The position numbers and the translations under genes are program-made. A model generated the notes under the pieces. That model was given only the letters and a program-made list of their open reading frames with translations, ran no database searches and was not told the origin of the DNA. 64,000 nucleotides of DNA from the NCBI RefSeq assembly GCF_014204535.1, contig NZ_JACHLR010000004.1, positions 62,001 through 126,000 on the forward strand, written 5' to 3'. Shown here piece by piece: positions 52,879 through 63,700 of this stretch (position 1 is its first letter; every line of letters starts with the position of its first letter). Source of the DNA: Novosphingobium chloroacetimidivorans. GTDB taxonomy: Bacteria; Pseudomonadota; Alphaproteobacteria; Sphingomonadales; Sphingomonadaceae.

Positions 52879-55152
52879 ATGACACGCCTTGATCGAGTTA
52901 TCTCCACATCGCTGTTCGCGCTCATGGTGGGCGTATCCGGTTCCGCGCACGCACAGGACGCATCGCGCGCCAACGACACCGGCGCGTCCGCCGGTACGGG
53001 CGAGGAAATCATCGTCACCGCCCAGAAGCGGCAGCAGCGCCAGATCGACGTGCCGCTGGCGATCAGCACCATCGGCTCGGAAACGCTGACGAGCCAGAAC
53101 CTGAACCGCATTTCGGACTACTTCGACCGCATCCCCGGCCTGCAGTTCTCAGGCCCGCGCATCGCGGCGCTGTCGCTGCGCGGCGTGACCACGGGTGCGG
53201 CCAGCAGCCCGACGCTGGCGGTGCTGGTGGATGACGTGCAGTTCGGCGGCTCGACCGATGGCGGCCAGACGCCGATCCCGGATTTCGATGGCAGCACCTT
53301 GCAGCGCATCGAAGTGCTGCGCGGGCCCCAGGGCACGCTGTACGGCGCATCGAGCCTGGGTGGCCTGATCAAGTACGTGCTGAAGGAGCCCAGCCTCGAC
53401 AAGCTGAGCGGCCGCGTGGAAGTGGGCGGCACGCACATCTCGCACGGCAACGAGGGGTGGGTCGCGCGCGGCTCGGTCAACGCGCCTCTGACCGACTGGC
53501 TGGCGGTGACCGCAAGCGGCTTCTACCGCGACGATGCAGCCTGGCTCGACAACGTCAATGCGCGCGCGCGGGACGCCAGGGATACAAACACCCGCAAGGT
53601 CTGGGGTGGTCGAGCCGCCGCGCTGATCCAGCCCGCGCCAAATCTCAAGTTCGTGCTGTCCGGGCTTTACCAGAAGCAGAAGGCGATCAACAGCGACCTG
53701 TCGACCAGCTCGGGCGGCGTGCCGATCTGCAGGGCGTGCCAGACCGATCCGACCGCGCGCGTCACCACCGATCCGGTCTTCGGCGACCTGACGCTCAACA
53801 GCCTGGATTCGTTCAACAACGCCAAGTACCAGATGTACAGCGCCAGGGGCGAATGGGACCTGGATCAGGTCAAGCTGACCTCCATCACGGCCTGGAGCCG
53901 GTCCGACAACAGCTTGTCGAACGATGTCACCAGCACCTTCCGCCCGTTGTTCCTGCGTCCCTTCTCCTACGGTGCGGCATACGCCGGCGGATCGGTGACG
54001 ATCGACAATGCCGATTACACGCACAAGTTCTCTCAGGAGCTGCGCGCCACCGGCACCGTCGGCATCGTCGACTGGCTGGTCGGCGGCTTCTACACCGTCG
54101 AGCATTCGGGCGTCGATCAGTCGCTCACGCTGGCCGATGCCAGCGGTGGCCAGGCCGTGGTGCCGTATATCGCCGAAGGCCCCGACAAGTACCGCGAATA
54201 TGCCGGTTTCGCCGACGCGACGGTGCACCTGACCGACAAGTTCGAGGTCCAGTTCGGCGGCCGCTACGCACAGAACAAGCGGACGTCCTCGTCCGCGCAG
54301 ATCACGACGCCGCAAGCCGCGGTGTTCTTCGGGCCCAGCAGCGTGACTGCGGCGAACTCGAAGGACAATGCCTTCACTTGGCTGATCTCGCCCACCTACC
54401 ACTTCTCGCGCGACATCATGGTCTATGCCCGGATCGCGACCGGCTATCGCCCCGGCGGCCCGAACATCGATACCACGGTGACGTCCAGCTACGGGCCGGA
54501 CCGAGTGACGAACTACGAAGTCGGCTTCAAGGGCGTGGTCGTTCCCGGCGTGCTGACCATCGATACCGCGCTGTTCCAGATCGACTGGAAGAACATCCAA
54601 CTGGGCGGCACGGCGGAGTCCGGACTGACCTTCACCGCCAATGGCGACACTGCGCGCAGCAGGGGCTGGGAGTTCTCCGCAAATCTGACGCCGTGGCAGG
54701 GCATGACCGTTTCGGGCAACTTCGCACTGACCGATGCGGAACTGACGGCGACGCTGGTCGACCTGGGCGAGGGCAGCCTGGTCGGTCGTTCCGGCACCGA
54801 CCTGCCGTTCACGGCCAAGTTCACCACCAGCGTGTCGGCTGACCAGACGCTGCCGCTGAACGATCGCCTGACTGCCACCCTGGGTGCCAGTTTCACCCAC
54901 GTCGGCGACCGACCCGGCGGGTTGGTCAGCAACCTCGCCACGCGCCCGCGTCTGGAGATACCCGGCTACTCGACCGTCGACTTGCGCGCCGGGCTCGACT
55001 TCGATCAGGTCTGGTCGCTGAGCGTCTACGTGCGCAACGTGTTCGACAAGCGCGGCGTCACCTTCATCAACGACCGGAACGGCACGAGCACGCCCAACGC
55101 GCTCTACGTCATGCCGCGCAGCTTCGGCCTGACCGTGGCGCGCGATTTCTGA
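52879..55152 (+). CDS. TonB-dependent outer-membrane receptor
   Basis: A 757-residue receptor with a signal peptide, a TonB box (EEIIVTAQKR), a plug domain (SDYFDRIPGLQFSG, then IEVLRGPQGTLYGASSLGGLIKYV) and a 22-strand barrel ending in the aromatic-terminated segment SFGLTVARDF. The plug sequence is of the sphingomonad type used for sugars, peptides and aromatics, not siderophore-only. A GAGGG ribosome site precedes the ATG. It sits between a peptidase and a regulator gene, so it likely imports the substrate of this locus. Confidence 0.95.
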   Translation: MTRLDRVISTSLFALMVGVSGSAHAQDASRANDTGASAGTGEEIIVTAQKRQQRQIDVPLAISTIGSETLTSQNLNRISDYFDRIPGLQFSGPRIAALSLRGVTTGAASSPTLAVLVDDVQFGGSTDGGQTPIPDFDGSTLQRIEVLRGPQGTLYGASSLGGLIKYVLKEPSLDKLSGRVEVGGTHISHGNEGWVARGSVNAPLTDWLAVTASGFYRDDAAWLDNVNARARDARDTNTRKVWGGRAAALIQPAPNLKFVLSGLYQKQKAINSDLSTSSGGVPICRACQTDPTARVTTDPVFGDLTLNSLDSFNNAKYQMYSARGEWDLDQVKLTSITAWSRSDNSLSNDVTSTFRPLFLRPFSYGAAYAGGSVTIDNADYTHKFSQELRATGTVGIVDWLVGGFYTVEHSGVDQSLTLADASGGQAVVPYIAEGPDKYREYAGFADATVHLTDKFEVQFGGRYAQNKRTSSSAQITTPQAAVFFGPSSVTAANSKDNAFTWLISPTYHFSRDIMVYARIATGYRPGGPNIDTTVTSSYGPDRVTNYEVGFKGVVVPGVLTIDTALFQIDWKNIQLGGTAESGLTFTANGDTARSRGWEFSANLTPWQGMTVSGNFALTDAELTATLVDLGEGSLVGRSGTDLPFTAKFTTSVSADQTLPLNDRLTATLGASFTHVGDRPGGLVSNLATRPRLEIPGYSTVDLRAGLDFDQVWSLSVYVRNVFDKRGVTFINDRNGTSTPNALYVMPRSFGLTVARDF

Positions 55153-55238
55153 ACCATGATGCCTGTACCCAGCCTCTTGCCATCGGCAGGATCGGTGGCG
55201 AGGCTGGGTGCCGACCCGGATCGGCGAGAGGATTTGAG

Positions 55239-55937
55239 ATGACGAAAGCCGAGGCAGGCAGCCTCGACCATGCGGCGATCATGAACGTGCTGGGCGCGGT
55301 GCTGGAGATCCTGGGCGATCACGTGAACTCGTGCACCGAGCTCGTCGTTCACGACATGACCCGGCCGGACTCCTCGATCGTCGGGATCGTCAACGGGCAG
55401 GTCAGCGGGCGCCTGCGCAACCAGTCGATCCTGGCCGGCCCGAGGGAGGATCGCGGGTTCGAGGCGCTGATCGGTGCAAGCGAGAATACCGGCTCGGTTT
55501 CGACCCGGGTGATGCGCAACTATGTCTCGCACACACGGGATGGACGTGGTCTCGATTCATCCACGGTCGTGGTATTCGACGCCGACGGCAGGCCTGCCGG
55601 GGCGCTGTGCGTCAACGTCGATACCGACAAGATCGTACAACTGCGCCAGCAGCTCAACGACTTCATGTCGCCGGCCGCCCCGGCGGAAAGTAGCGAAGAC
55701 GTGGCTTCCAGCACCATCGACGGATTGATCGAGGAGATCGTCCAGGATGCGATCGCGACGTCGGGCGTCGGCGTGTCGCGGATGAGCAAGGCGGAGAAGG
55801 TCGCCGCGGTTTCCGCCATGAACGCGCGCGGGCTGTTCCTCATCAAGGGTGCGGTCGAGACAGTCGCCCAGCGACTGGGAACCACCAAGTTCACGATCTA
55901 CAACTACCTCGACGAGATCGGCGCCAAGCGTCGCTGA
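55239..55937 (+). CDS. YheO/DauR-type transcriptional regulator
   Basis: A 232-residue protein with an N-terminal YheO-like PAS domain (LEILGDHVNSCTELVVHDMTRPDSSIVGI) and a C-terminal helix-turn-helix (KAEKVAAVSAMNARGLFLIKGAVETVAQRLGTTKFTIYNYL). This is the architecture of DauR, the D-arginine-utilisation repressor. It likely senses a small ligand of the locus and controls neighbouring genes. It does not overlap its neighbours. Confidence 0.88.
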   Translation: MTKAEAGSLDHAAIMNVLGAVLEILGDHVNSCTELVVHDMTRPDSSIVGIVNGQVSGRLRNQSILAGPREDRGFEALIGASENTGSVSTRVMRNYVSHTRDGRGLDSSTVVVFDADGRPAGALCVNVDTDKIVQLRQQLNDFMSPAAPAESSEDVASSTIDGLIEEIVQDAIATSGVGVSRMSKAEKVAAVSAMNARGLFLIKGAVETVAQRLGTTKFTIYNYLDEIGAKRR

Positions 55938-55980
55938 GGCGACTTGGCGCATCGACTCGCACTTCCTCGGGAACACGATC

Positions 55981-57384
55981 TTGAAACATGTCCGAGCGAT
56001 GCTCCGCATTACGGCCGCGATCATCGGGGCGATTGCGCTGCCTGCCGCTTCGTTCGCGGACGCGTCATCGACGCTCACCATTGCCCTGGGTGGGGACCTG
56101 ATCGGGCCATATCAGGTCCAGACGGGCGAGCCCGCACCCGACATCGCCGCAGTGAACACGATCTTCCGCAACGCGGATGCGGCAATCGCCAACTTCGAAG
56201 GATCGAGCTTCGACCTGAGTACCTTCACCGGCGTGCCCGCTGCCGAGAATGGCGGCGGCTATCCGGTGATTCCTCCCGCAAACATGCCATACCTGACAAA
56301 GACGATGGGCCTCGACCTTGTTTCCAAGGCGAACAATCACGCGACCGACTGGTCCTACGACGGCCTTCTCGCGACCCTGGCGACGACCGCGGCGAACGGC
56401 CTCACTCAAGCTGGCGCGGGTCGGACCGAGGAAGCGGCGCGGCGCGCGGCCTACTTCGACACCGCGAAAGGCCGGATCGCACTGGTCAGTGTCGCGACCT
56501 CCTTCACGCCGATGTCGGTCGCGGGCGCTCCGGTGGAGCGTGGAGGCCGCACGTTCGATCGGCCGGGCATCAGCGTGCTGCGTATCCAGCCTGTCCGGGT
56601 GCTGACACCGGAGCGCTACAGCTCGGTCGTGAGTGCCGCCGGTCCATTGGCGATCCCGGTCCCGGATCGGCCGGACGAGATCCGCATCAGCGACCAGCGC
56701 TTTCGCAAGGGCGATGGCGACAGCGTTGTCTGGGAAGCCGATCCCACCGACCTCGCCGCCGTACTGGGGGCGGTGCGTGCGGCGCGCAAGCAGGCACGGG
56801 TCGTCGTGCTGGCGGTCCATGCGCACCAGACCGAGGGCCGGGACGAAACCATGCCGCCCGCCGCCTTCGCGCCGCTCGAACTCCACCGCGCCAACGAGGA
56901 GCCGAGTGCGGAAGATACCCGCCCGGCACCGATCCTCAAGGACGTGTTCCGCGCCGCGATCGATGCGGGAGCCGACGTGGTCACGCGCACCGGCCCGCAT
57001 GTGGTGAACGGCATCGAAGTTTATCGCGGGCGGCCCATCTTCTATTCGCTGGGCAGTCTCGTGTTCAGCTTCGGCGGACAGCGCAGCTACACGACGCCCG
57101 CCGGCCAGCGCATGAACTTTCCGGATGGTTGGTTCCACACCATCGTGCCGGTGGTGTCGATGGATGCTGCGAACCGGATGACGGTGCGCGTGCGCGGCGC
57201 CACGTTGACCAGCAGCAAGGGCAATGACGACGGATTGCCGCGGTTGGCCTCAGGCGCCCAAGAACAGGCTATGCTTCGCCAACTGGCAAAGCTGTCCGCA
57301 TCCTACGGAACGCGGCTGCGGATCGGCAAGGGCGGCGCGGACATCCTCTTTCCACCGGAGCCGGCGGCCGTCCCACCGCGCTGA
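55981..57384 (+). CDS. CapA-family protein (polyglutamate-capsule metallophosphatase fold)
   Basis: A 467-residue exported protein of the CapA/PgsA family. Family signatures in order are LGGDLIGP, ANFEGS, KANNHATDWSYDGL, VVVLAVHAHQTEG and TGPHVVNGIEVYRGRPIFYSLGSLVF. CapA proteins have a calcineurin-like fold and take part in poly-gamma-glutamate synthesis or turnover. The TTG at 55981 gives a basic signal peptide (KHVRAMLRITAAIIGAI); ATG 55999 is also possible. It sits 43 bases after the regulator. Confidence 0.85.
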   Translation: MKHVRAMLRITAAIIGAIALPAASFADASSTLTIALGGDLIGPYQVQTGEPAPDIAAVNTIFRNADAAIANFEGSSFDLSTFTGVPAAENGGGYPVIPPANMPYLTKTMGLDLVSKANNHATDWSYDGLLATLATTAANGLTQAGAGRTEEAARRAAYFDTAKGRIALVSVATSFTPMSVAGAPVERGGRTFDRPGISVLRIQPVRVLTPERYSSVVSAAGPLAIPVPDRPDEIRISDQRFRKGDGDSVVWEADPTDLAAVLGAVRAARKQARVVVLAVHAHQTEGRDETMPPAAFAPLELHRANEEPSAEDTRPAPILKDVFRAAIDAGADVVTRTGPHVVNGIEVYRGRPIFYSLGSLVFSFGGQRSYTTPAGQRMNFPDGWFHTIVPVVSMDAANRMTVRVRGATLTSSKGNDDGLPRLASGAQEQAMLRQLAKLSASYGTRLRIGKGGADILFPPEPAAVPPR

Positions 57385-57431
57385 CACCCCGGGCCAAAGC
57401 TGCCGCGCCTTTTCGATACGGAAATCACCTC

Positions 57432-58400
57432 ATGGAAATTGCCTACTACGATGCCGAAGCAGTCGAGAAGGCGCTCGATTATCAGACCTGCGTCGGCGTG
57501 TTGCGCGAGGCCATGCAGGTTCTGTCTACCCGCCACGCGGTACAGCCGCTGCGGCAGATCATCGAGCTGGAGGAGCAGGGGCTCTTCGCGATCATGCCCG
57601 GAGCGCTCGATCGCGCGCGCGGGTTCGGCGCCAAGCTCGTCAGCGTTTTCGCCGACAAGGAGCGTCAGGGACGATCGCGCCACCGGGGCGTGATCGCGGT
57701 GTTCTCGGGCGAGACGGGCGCGATCGAATGCCTCGCCGATGCCGAAGCGGTCACGACCCTGCGCACTGCGAGCGCCAGTGCGCTGGCGACTGCCACTCTG
57801 GCGCGTGGCGATGCGCAAGTGCTGACGGTCATGGGAACCGGTACGCAGGCGCGGGCGCATGTGCTGGCGCACCGCCATGTTGGGAACTTCGCCGAGGTCC
57901 GTATCTGGGGCCGCACTTTCCCGCATGCCCAAAGCCTCGCCGAGAGGCTCACAGGCGAATTGGGCCGGCCTGTGATCGCATTGGCCGATGCCCGCACAGC
58001 CGTGCGCGACGCCGATGTGATCTGCACAACGACCAGCGCGGCCGAGCCGATCCTGCTGGGCGAATGGGTGCGGCCCGGCACCCACGTCAATCTCGTCGGC
58101 TCCAGCTTCCTCGGTCCGGTAGAGGCGGACTCCGCGCTGGTCGTCGCCAGCCGCTACTTCGCGGATTACCGGCCGAGCGCGCTGGTCCAGGCCTCGGAGC
58201 TGGCCGTAGCGCGCGAGGCCGGGCTGGTCGACGACGCGCATGTCGTCGGCGAGATCGGCGAAGTGCTCGCCGGCATGGTGGCGGGCCGCCAGAGCCCTGA
58301 GCAGATCACGCTCTACAAGTCGCTCGGACACGTCGTGCAGGACCTTGCCGCCGCCGCTCACGTCCATCGTGCCCATGCGCAGATTGAGGAGCCCGCATGA
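57432..58400 (+). CDS. Ornithine-cyclodeaminase/mu-crystallin family enzyme
   Basis: A 322-residue NAD(P)-binding enzyme. The segments AKLVSVFADKERQGRSRHRGVIAVFSG region, LADAEAVTTLRTASASALAT and VLTVMGTGTQARAHVLAH place it in the OCD family, which includes alanine dehydrogenases, ketimine reductases and the DauB arginine dehydrogenase. The proton-transfer aspartate of true ornithine cyclodeaminase reads as serine here (VGSSFLGP), so a reductase or dehydrogenase role is more likely. No signal peptide, so it is cytoplasmic. Its stop overlaps the next gene by four bases. Confidence 0.88.
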   Translation: MEIAYYDAEAVEKALDYQTCVGVLREAMQVLSTRHAVQPLRQIIELEEQGLFAIMPGALDRARGFGAKLVSVFADKERQGRSRHRGVIAVFSGETGAIECLADAEAVTTLRTASASALATATLARGDAQVLTVMGTGTQARAHVLAHRHVGNFAEVRIWGRTFPHAQSLAERLTGELGRPVIALADARTAVRDADVICTTTSAAEPILLGEWVRPGTHVNLVGSSFLGPVEADSALVVASRYFADYRPSALVQASELAVAREAGLVDDAHVVGEIGEVLAGMVAGRQSPEQITLYKSLGHVVQDLAAAAHVHRAHAQIEEPA

Positions 58401-60517
58401 CCCTCGCTTCACAACGGCTGACTTTGCCCTCGCGGCTCGCGTTGTTCGGCGCGGGCATCCTGCTGGCCTTGCCCGGCATTGCCGACGCAGCCACGCAGGA
58501 CAACCTCTCGATCGTGTCGGGCGGCGAAATCGTCGGCAGTCTCGACGCGGTGACGGAGGGGAACCACGTGTCGGTCGACTACCGGGTCGACAACAATGGC
58601 CGTGGCCCCAAGCATCACGAGGATATCGATCTCGACGCCAGCGGCGTGCCGCTTTCGTATCGCGTCACGGGCACCTCGCTCATGGGCGGCAAGGTGGAGG
58701 AGCAATACCTCTGGAAGTCCGGTCTGGCGACTTGGCACAGCCAGGCCGATGCCGGCTCGGTCAAGGCCACCAAGCCTCCGCTGTACGTCCTGAACGACGA
58801 CAGCCCGTTCGCCATGGCCATCTATGCGCGCGCCAGTATCGCGGCACGCGGTGAAGAGGTGCCGGTTCTGCCAGGCGGAAAGCTGATGGTAAGCAAGGTG
58901 CGCGATGTCGGCATCGGCGACAAGACGGCAGGCCTCGCGCCGGTGTCGGCAGCGGTGTACCGCGTCACCGGCCTGCAACTTGCGCCCACCTATGTCCTGT
59001 TCGACGACAAGGGCGGCCTGTTCGCTGTATTCGACGCGGACGCCGGCGGCGGCGACATGACCATCCGCAAGGGCTACGAAAAGGCGGTTCCAACGCTCGC
59101 CAAGCTGGCCGGCGATCTCGATCTGGAGCGGGTCAAAGCGCTGCAGGGCAAGCTGGCGCACCGCTTCTCCGGTCCGATCCGGATCGAGAACGTGCATGTG
59201 TTCGATCCGGCATCGGGCCAGCGCTCTGCCCTGTCCACGGTCGTCGTCATGCGCGACCGGATCGTGCGGGTCGAGCCGCAAGGCGCACCGTTTGCGCAGA
59301 CGAGCGAAACGGTGATCGACGGGGCGGGGGGCACGCTCTATCCCGGGCTGCACGACATGCATTCGCATTCGACGCTCGACATGGGCCTGTTCTATCTGGC
59401 GTCCGGCATCACCGCCACGCGCGACATGGGCAACGACAATCGCTTTTTGCAGGAGCTTCTCGATCGGATCGACGCGGGCGAGATCGCCTGGCCGCGGATC
59501 GTCCCGTCCGGGTTCCTTGAGGGGCGTAGCGCTTTCTCGGCACGCAACGGCTTCATCCCCGACACGCTCAAGGACGCGCTGGCCGATGTGAACTGGTACG
59601 CCGACCATGGCTATGCCGAGATCAAGATCTACAATTCCTTCACGCCGGAATGGGTACGCCCCGTCGCAGCGGAGGCGCATCGCCTCGGGATGCGCGTGTC
59701 CGGGCATGTGCCGGCCTTCGACACGCCTGACCGGGTGATAACCGACGGCTACGACGCGATCGCCCACCTCAATCAGCTGATGCTCGGGTGGATCCTCAAG
59801 CCGGGCGAGGACACCCGCACGCCCTTGCGGCTGACCGCGATGTCGCGCGCCGGCGCGCTGGACCTGGCTTCGGCCCCCGTGCGCAAGACGATCGCCCTGA
59901 TGAAGAGCCACGGGACGTCGCTCGATACGACGGCCGTGATCCTGGAAATGCTGCTGCGGTCCAATGCCGGCGAGCGGCCGAGTTTCGCGGAGAACTTCTT
60001 CACGCACATGCCGATCGGCTGGCAGCGCTTCCGAAAGCGCAGCTATGTCGACAAGAGCGACCCCGCGCTCCGCCTCGCCTACGAGCAAGGTGCGGACAAG
60101 ACGCTGGAGGTCATCAAGCTGGCGCACGACGAAGGCATCCGGATGTTGCCCGGCACGGACGACGGGACGGGGCTTACCTTGCTGCGCGAGATCGAACTCT
60201 ACGTAAAAGCAGGGCTCTCACCGGCCGAGGCCCTGCGGACTGCGACTCTCGGCGCCGAGGAGTATTTCGCGAACACGGCCGACGTCGGGACGATCGCACG
60301 CGGAAAGCTGGCCGACCTGGTGCTTGTGGCGGGCGATCCGACGAAGGACATCCGCGCGATCTACACGCCCCAAATGGTGATGCGTGGCGGGATCGTCTAT
60401 TATCCGTCCGAGATCCACAGTGCCCTGGGCATCGCGCCATTCGCGTCGCCACCCAAGATACGCCCGGCCATTTCAGCCAATCCGCAAACCGCAGCTAACG
60501 TCCAGGTGCGTAAATAG
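58397..60517 (+). CDS. Secreted metal-dependent amidohydrolase with N-terminal domain of unknown function
   Basis: A 706-residue protein with a signal peptide (LFGAGILLALPGIADA). Residues about 35-270 form a domain I do not recognise. An imidazolonepropionase-like amidohydrolase follows, with metal ligands H322 and H324 in LHDMHSHS, the lysine in AEIKIYNS, histidines in SGHVPAF and AIAHLNQ, and the late aspartate in PGTDDGTG. It probably hydrolyses a cyclic or N-acyl amide in the periplasm. It is translationally coupled to the OCD-family gene. Confidence 0.88.
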   Translation: MTLASQRLTLPSRLALFGAGILLALPGIADAATQDNLSIVSGGEIVGSLDAVTEGNHVSVDYRVDNNGRGPKHHEDIDLDASGVPLSYRVTGTSLMGGKVEEQYLWKSGLATWHSQADAGSVKATKPPLYVLNDDSPFAMAIYARASIAARGEEVPVLPGGKLMVSKVRDVGIGDKTAGLAPVSAAVYRVTGLQLAPTYVLFDDKGGLFAVFDADAGGGDMTIRKGYEKAVPTLAKLAGDLDLERVKALQGKLAHRFSGPIRIENVHVFDPASGQRSALSTVVVMRDRIVRVEPQGAPFAQTSETVIDGAGGTLYPGLHDMHSHSTLDMGLFYLASGITATRDMGNDNRFLQELLDRIDAGEIAWPRIVPSGFLEGRSAFSARNGFIPDTLKDALADVNWYADHGYAEIKIYNSFTPEWVRPVAAEAHRLGMRVSGHVPAFDTPDRVITDGYDAIAHLNQLMLGWILKPGEDTRTPLRLTAMSRAGALDLASAPVRKTIALMKSHGTSLDTTAVILEMLLRSNAGERPSFAENFFTHMPIGWQRFRKRSYVDKSDPALRLAYEQGADKTLEVIKLAHDEGIRMLPGTDDGTGLTLLREIELYVKAGLSPAEALRTATLGAEEYFANTADVGTIARGKLADLVLVAGDPTKDIRAIYTPQMVMRGGIVYYPSEIHSALGIAPFASPPKIRPAISANPQTAANVQVRK

Positions 60518-60767
60518 AGCGGGATGGCGGTGCTTGGGACTGTCGTTCGGAGGCAAGGATCCGCGACAACAGGGTGAAAAGGTCATCGAGGCTTCGCGGG
60601 CGGTCAGAGGAGAACCGCACGCATCAGATCAATCGAAGTAATGAGCGATCAAGATAAATCGTCCGCTAGACGGACATAAAGAATAATTCTTGACAGCCAG
60701 TGCTGGTCTTACGATCCCATGGGCAACATGACGGCTGGGCATGCCCGTCGAGCGCTGGAGTTGGTCG

Positions 60768-63700
60768 ATGAGAACATTGCTGCTTGGTTCCGCGATGTGC
60801 AGTATCGTCATCGGCGGCCTTGTGCATGCACAGCCTGCGATCTCGAGCAAGGACACAAGCCGGGGCACCCTGCAGGAGGGGATCGATCCATCGCGCTCCC
60901 GGCCCGAAGTGACGGCACCCAAGGGCAAGACCCGCAATATCGATTTTGTCGCTACCGAGGGCACTCGGATGTCGGTCGATATCTCGCCCGACGGTCGGTG
61001 GATCGTGTTCGACTTGCTCGGCCACATCTACCGTATGTCCACGAAGGGAGGAAAGGCGGTAAGCCTGACGCAGACCAGCGGCGTCGCGCTCAACCTGGAA
61101 CCCCGCATCTCGCCCGACGGCCGCGAAATCGCGTTCATCACCGACCGCGGTGGCCAGTACAACTTGTGGGTCATGAACGTGGATGGATCGCGCCCCCGCG
61201 CTGTTGCTTATGGGCTCAAGACCTTGTTCTTCGAACCGGCGTGGACGGCGGATGGCAAGTCCATCGTCGTGCGCAAGAGCACCACGCGCGACGGCGGCGG
61301 CGAGACATCCGATGGACTGTGGCGTTATCCCAAGGAAGGCGGCAAGGGCGAGCAACTTGTCGCCAGTCGCCCGGGCGGCAGCGGCGGCGATCCCGCGTGG
61401 CCAAGCCTGTCTGGCGACGGCAAGTACCTCTACTATCAGGTGACGATGCCGGCGCCGGAGAAGCAGCCGATCTTCGGCGCCTACCAGGTTCGTCGGCTCG
61501 ATCTTGGCTCTGGAGAGGTGCTGGATATCACCGCCGGCGAGGGTGGTGGTCTGTCGAGCGGCGGGGGCGTAGCACCCGAGGTTTCCCCCGATGGCCGATG
61601 GCTGGCGTTTGCGCGCCAGATTCCGGATGGTCGACTGTCGTTCAAGGGCCACGAATTCGGCCCACGTTCGGCCTTGTGGCTGCGCGATCTCCAGACCGGC
61701 ACCGAGCGGTTGCTGATGGATCCGATCGAACCGATGGGATGGTCCGGCGGCAAGATTATCAGTATCCTGCCGCGGTATCGCTGGGCGGCGGACGGCAAGT
61801 CGATCGTGATCGCGCAAGGCGGCAAGCTGCGGCGGCTCGACGTAGCCTCGGGGCACGTCGGCACCGTGCCGTTCGCTGCTCGTGTGCACCGCACCATCTC
61901 GCAGATGGCGCGCAAGGAAGTGAAGATCGACGATGCGGCGGTGCACGCCCGTTACTTCGGCTGGCCCACCGCCAACCGCGATGGAACCGCGCTGGCGTTC
62001 CAGGCCGTGGGCCGCATTTATGTTCAGGCCACCGGGCAGGGTACTCCGCACCGGGTGACCCCCGGCGACTTCGCGCCGCTGGAATATGCGCCCTCGTGGA
62101 GTCCCGACGGCCAGTGGCTGGCGTTTGTGACTTGGGACGACGCGGCGCGCGGGCAGTTGTGGAAAGTGCCCGCAAGCGGCGGCACTCCGGTGCGGATCGC
62201 CGCGGAGGCCGGTGAGTACGCCAACCCGATCTGGAGCCCGGATGGCCGCTCGCTGGTGGTGATGAAGGGTGAGGGCGCGACGGCCCGGGGCCGGACCCTC
62301 ACTCACGACGCCTGGTTCGACGTGGTGACCTTCCCCGCCGATGCCGGCGCTGAAGGCGCGACTGGCCAGGCGATCGCCCGGGTCGCGCGACCGAGCGGGG
62401 CGAGTTTGTTCGACCAGGCGCGCCGCCAGATCCCGCGTCCGTCGTTTGGACCCGGCGGGCGGATCTACTGGCCCGACGTCGAACCGCAAGGCGACAGCCC
62501 GGTGCGCTTCGCGGGCGGCGGCCCATCCGCGCTGGTGTCGGTGAAGCCGGATGGGAGCGACCGGCGTCGCCATGTCGGCTTCCCTTACGCCGACGAGATC
62601 GCGCCTTCGCCCGATGGCAAGTGGCTGGCGTTTCAGGAGGGCGACAACGTCTATGTGATGGCGATGCCACCAGCGGACTCGCCGCCGGGCACTCGGATCG
62701 ACAAGCGCGATCCCGCCGCGGGAGTGAAGGCGCTGACGACCTCGGGCGGCGGCTATCCCCGCTGGCGCAATGCCGATACGCTCGAATATGGCGCCGGTGC
62801 GCAATACCGCGCGTACAATATGGCTACGGGCAGGACCGAAACCACGCCACTGGCGGTCAGCGTGCCGAAGCGCGTCTCGACCAAGACCCTGGCGCTGACC
62901 CATGCGCACATTGTCACGCTGCAGGACCGCAAAGTCATCGACGACGGCACCGTGGTGGTGAAGGGCAGCCGGATCACCTGCGTCGGAACTTGCAGCACCG
63001 TTGGCGTCGATCGGGTGATCGATGCTGGCGGCAAGACCATTGTTCCGGGATTCGTGGACGTCCACGCCCACCATTATCGCGACTGGCGCGGGATGCGTCC
63101 GCGGCATGACTTCGAGCAGGCGGTCTATCTCGCATATGGCGTGACGACGACGATGGACCCCTCGGCCTACAGCCTGAATGCCTTCCCAACCGCCGAACTG
63201 ACCGACGCGGGCGAGATGATCGGTCCGCGATCCTACACCACCGGCGACAACCTCCTGCCCGACGATTCGGCTCGCATCAACGCGATCAACGATCTGCCCG
63301 CGGCGGTGGCCGAGGCTACCAAGATGTCCAACTGGGGCGCCAACACCATCAAGCAGTACATGCAGCCCCGCCGCGACCAGCGGCAGTGGCTGGTGGAAGC
63401 GGCGCGGGAGGTCGGGCTCAACATCACCTCCGAAGGACGCTCGCTCTACGATGATCTGGGCGCGGTTATGGACGGGCAGACCGGGTGGGAGCACGCTTTC
63501 GGCGAACTGCCGATCTACTCCGATGTCGCGCGCTTCGTCGGTCAGTCGGGCACGCACTTTTCGCCAACGATGGGTGTGGCGGGTACCGGTGCCCCGTCGA
63601 TTGAATATTGGTTCAGCCGCAGTGACGTGTGGAAGGATCCCAAGCTGCGGCACTGGTTTCCCTGGCGCCAGCTGATGATGAAGGCGGCCCGCACTCGCAA

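Noticed and set aside
60666..63653. A 995-codon minus-strand frame under the last gene
   Set aside because: Arg/His-rich antisense reading of the propeller-amidohydrolase gene, which has a signal peptide, ribosome site and conserved metal ligands.
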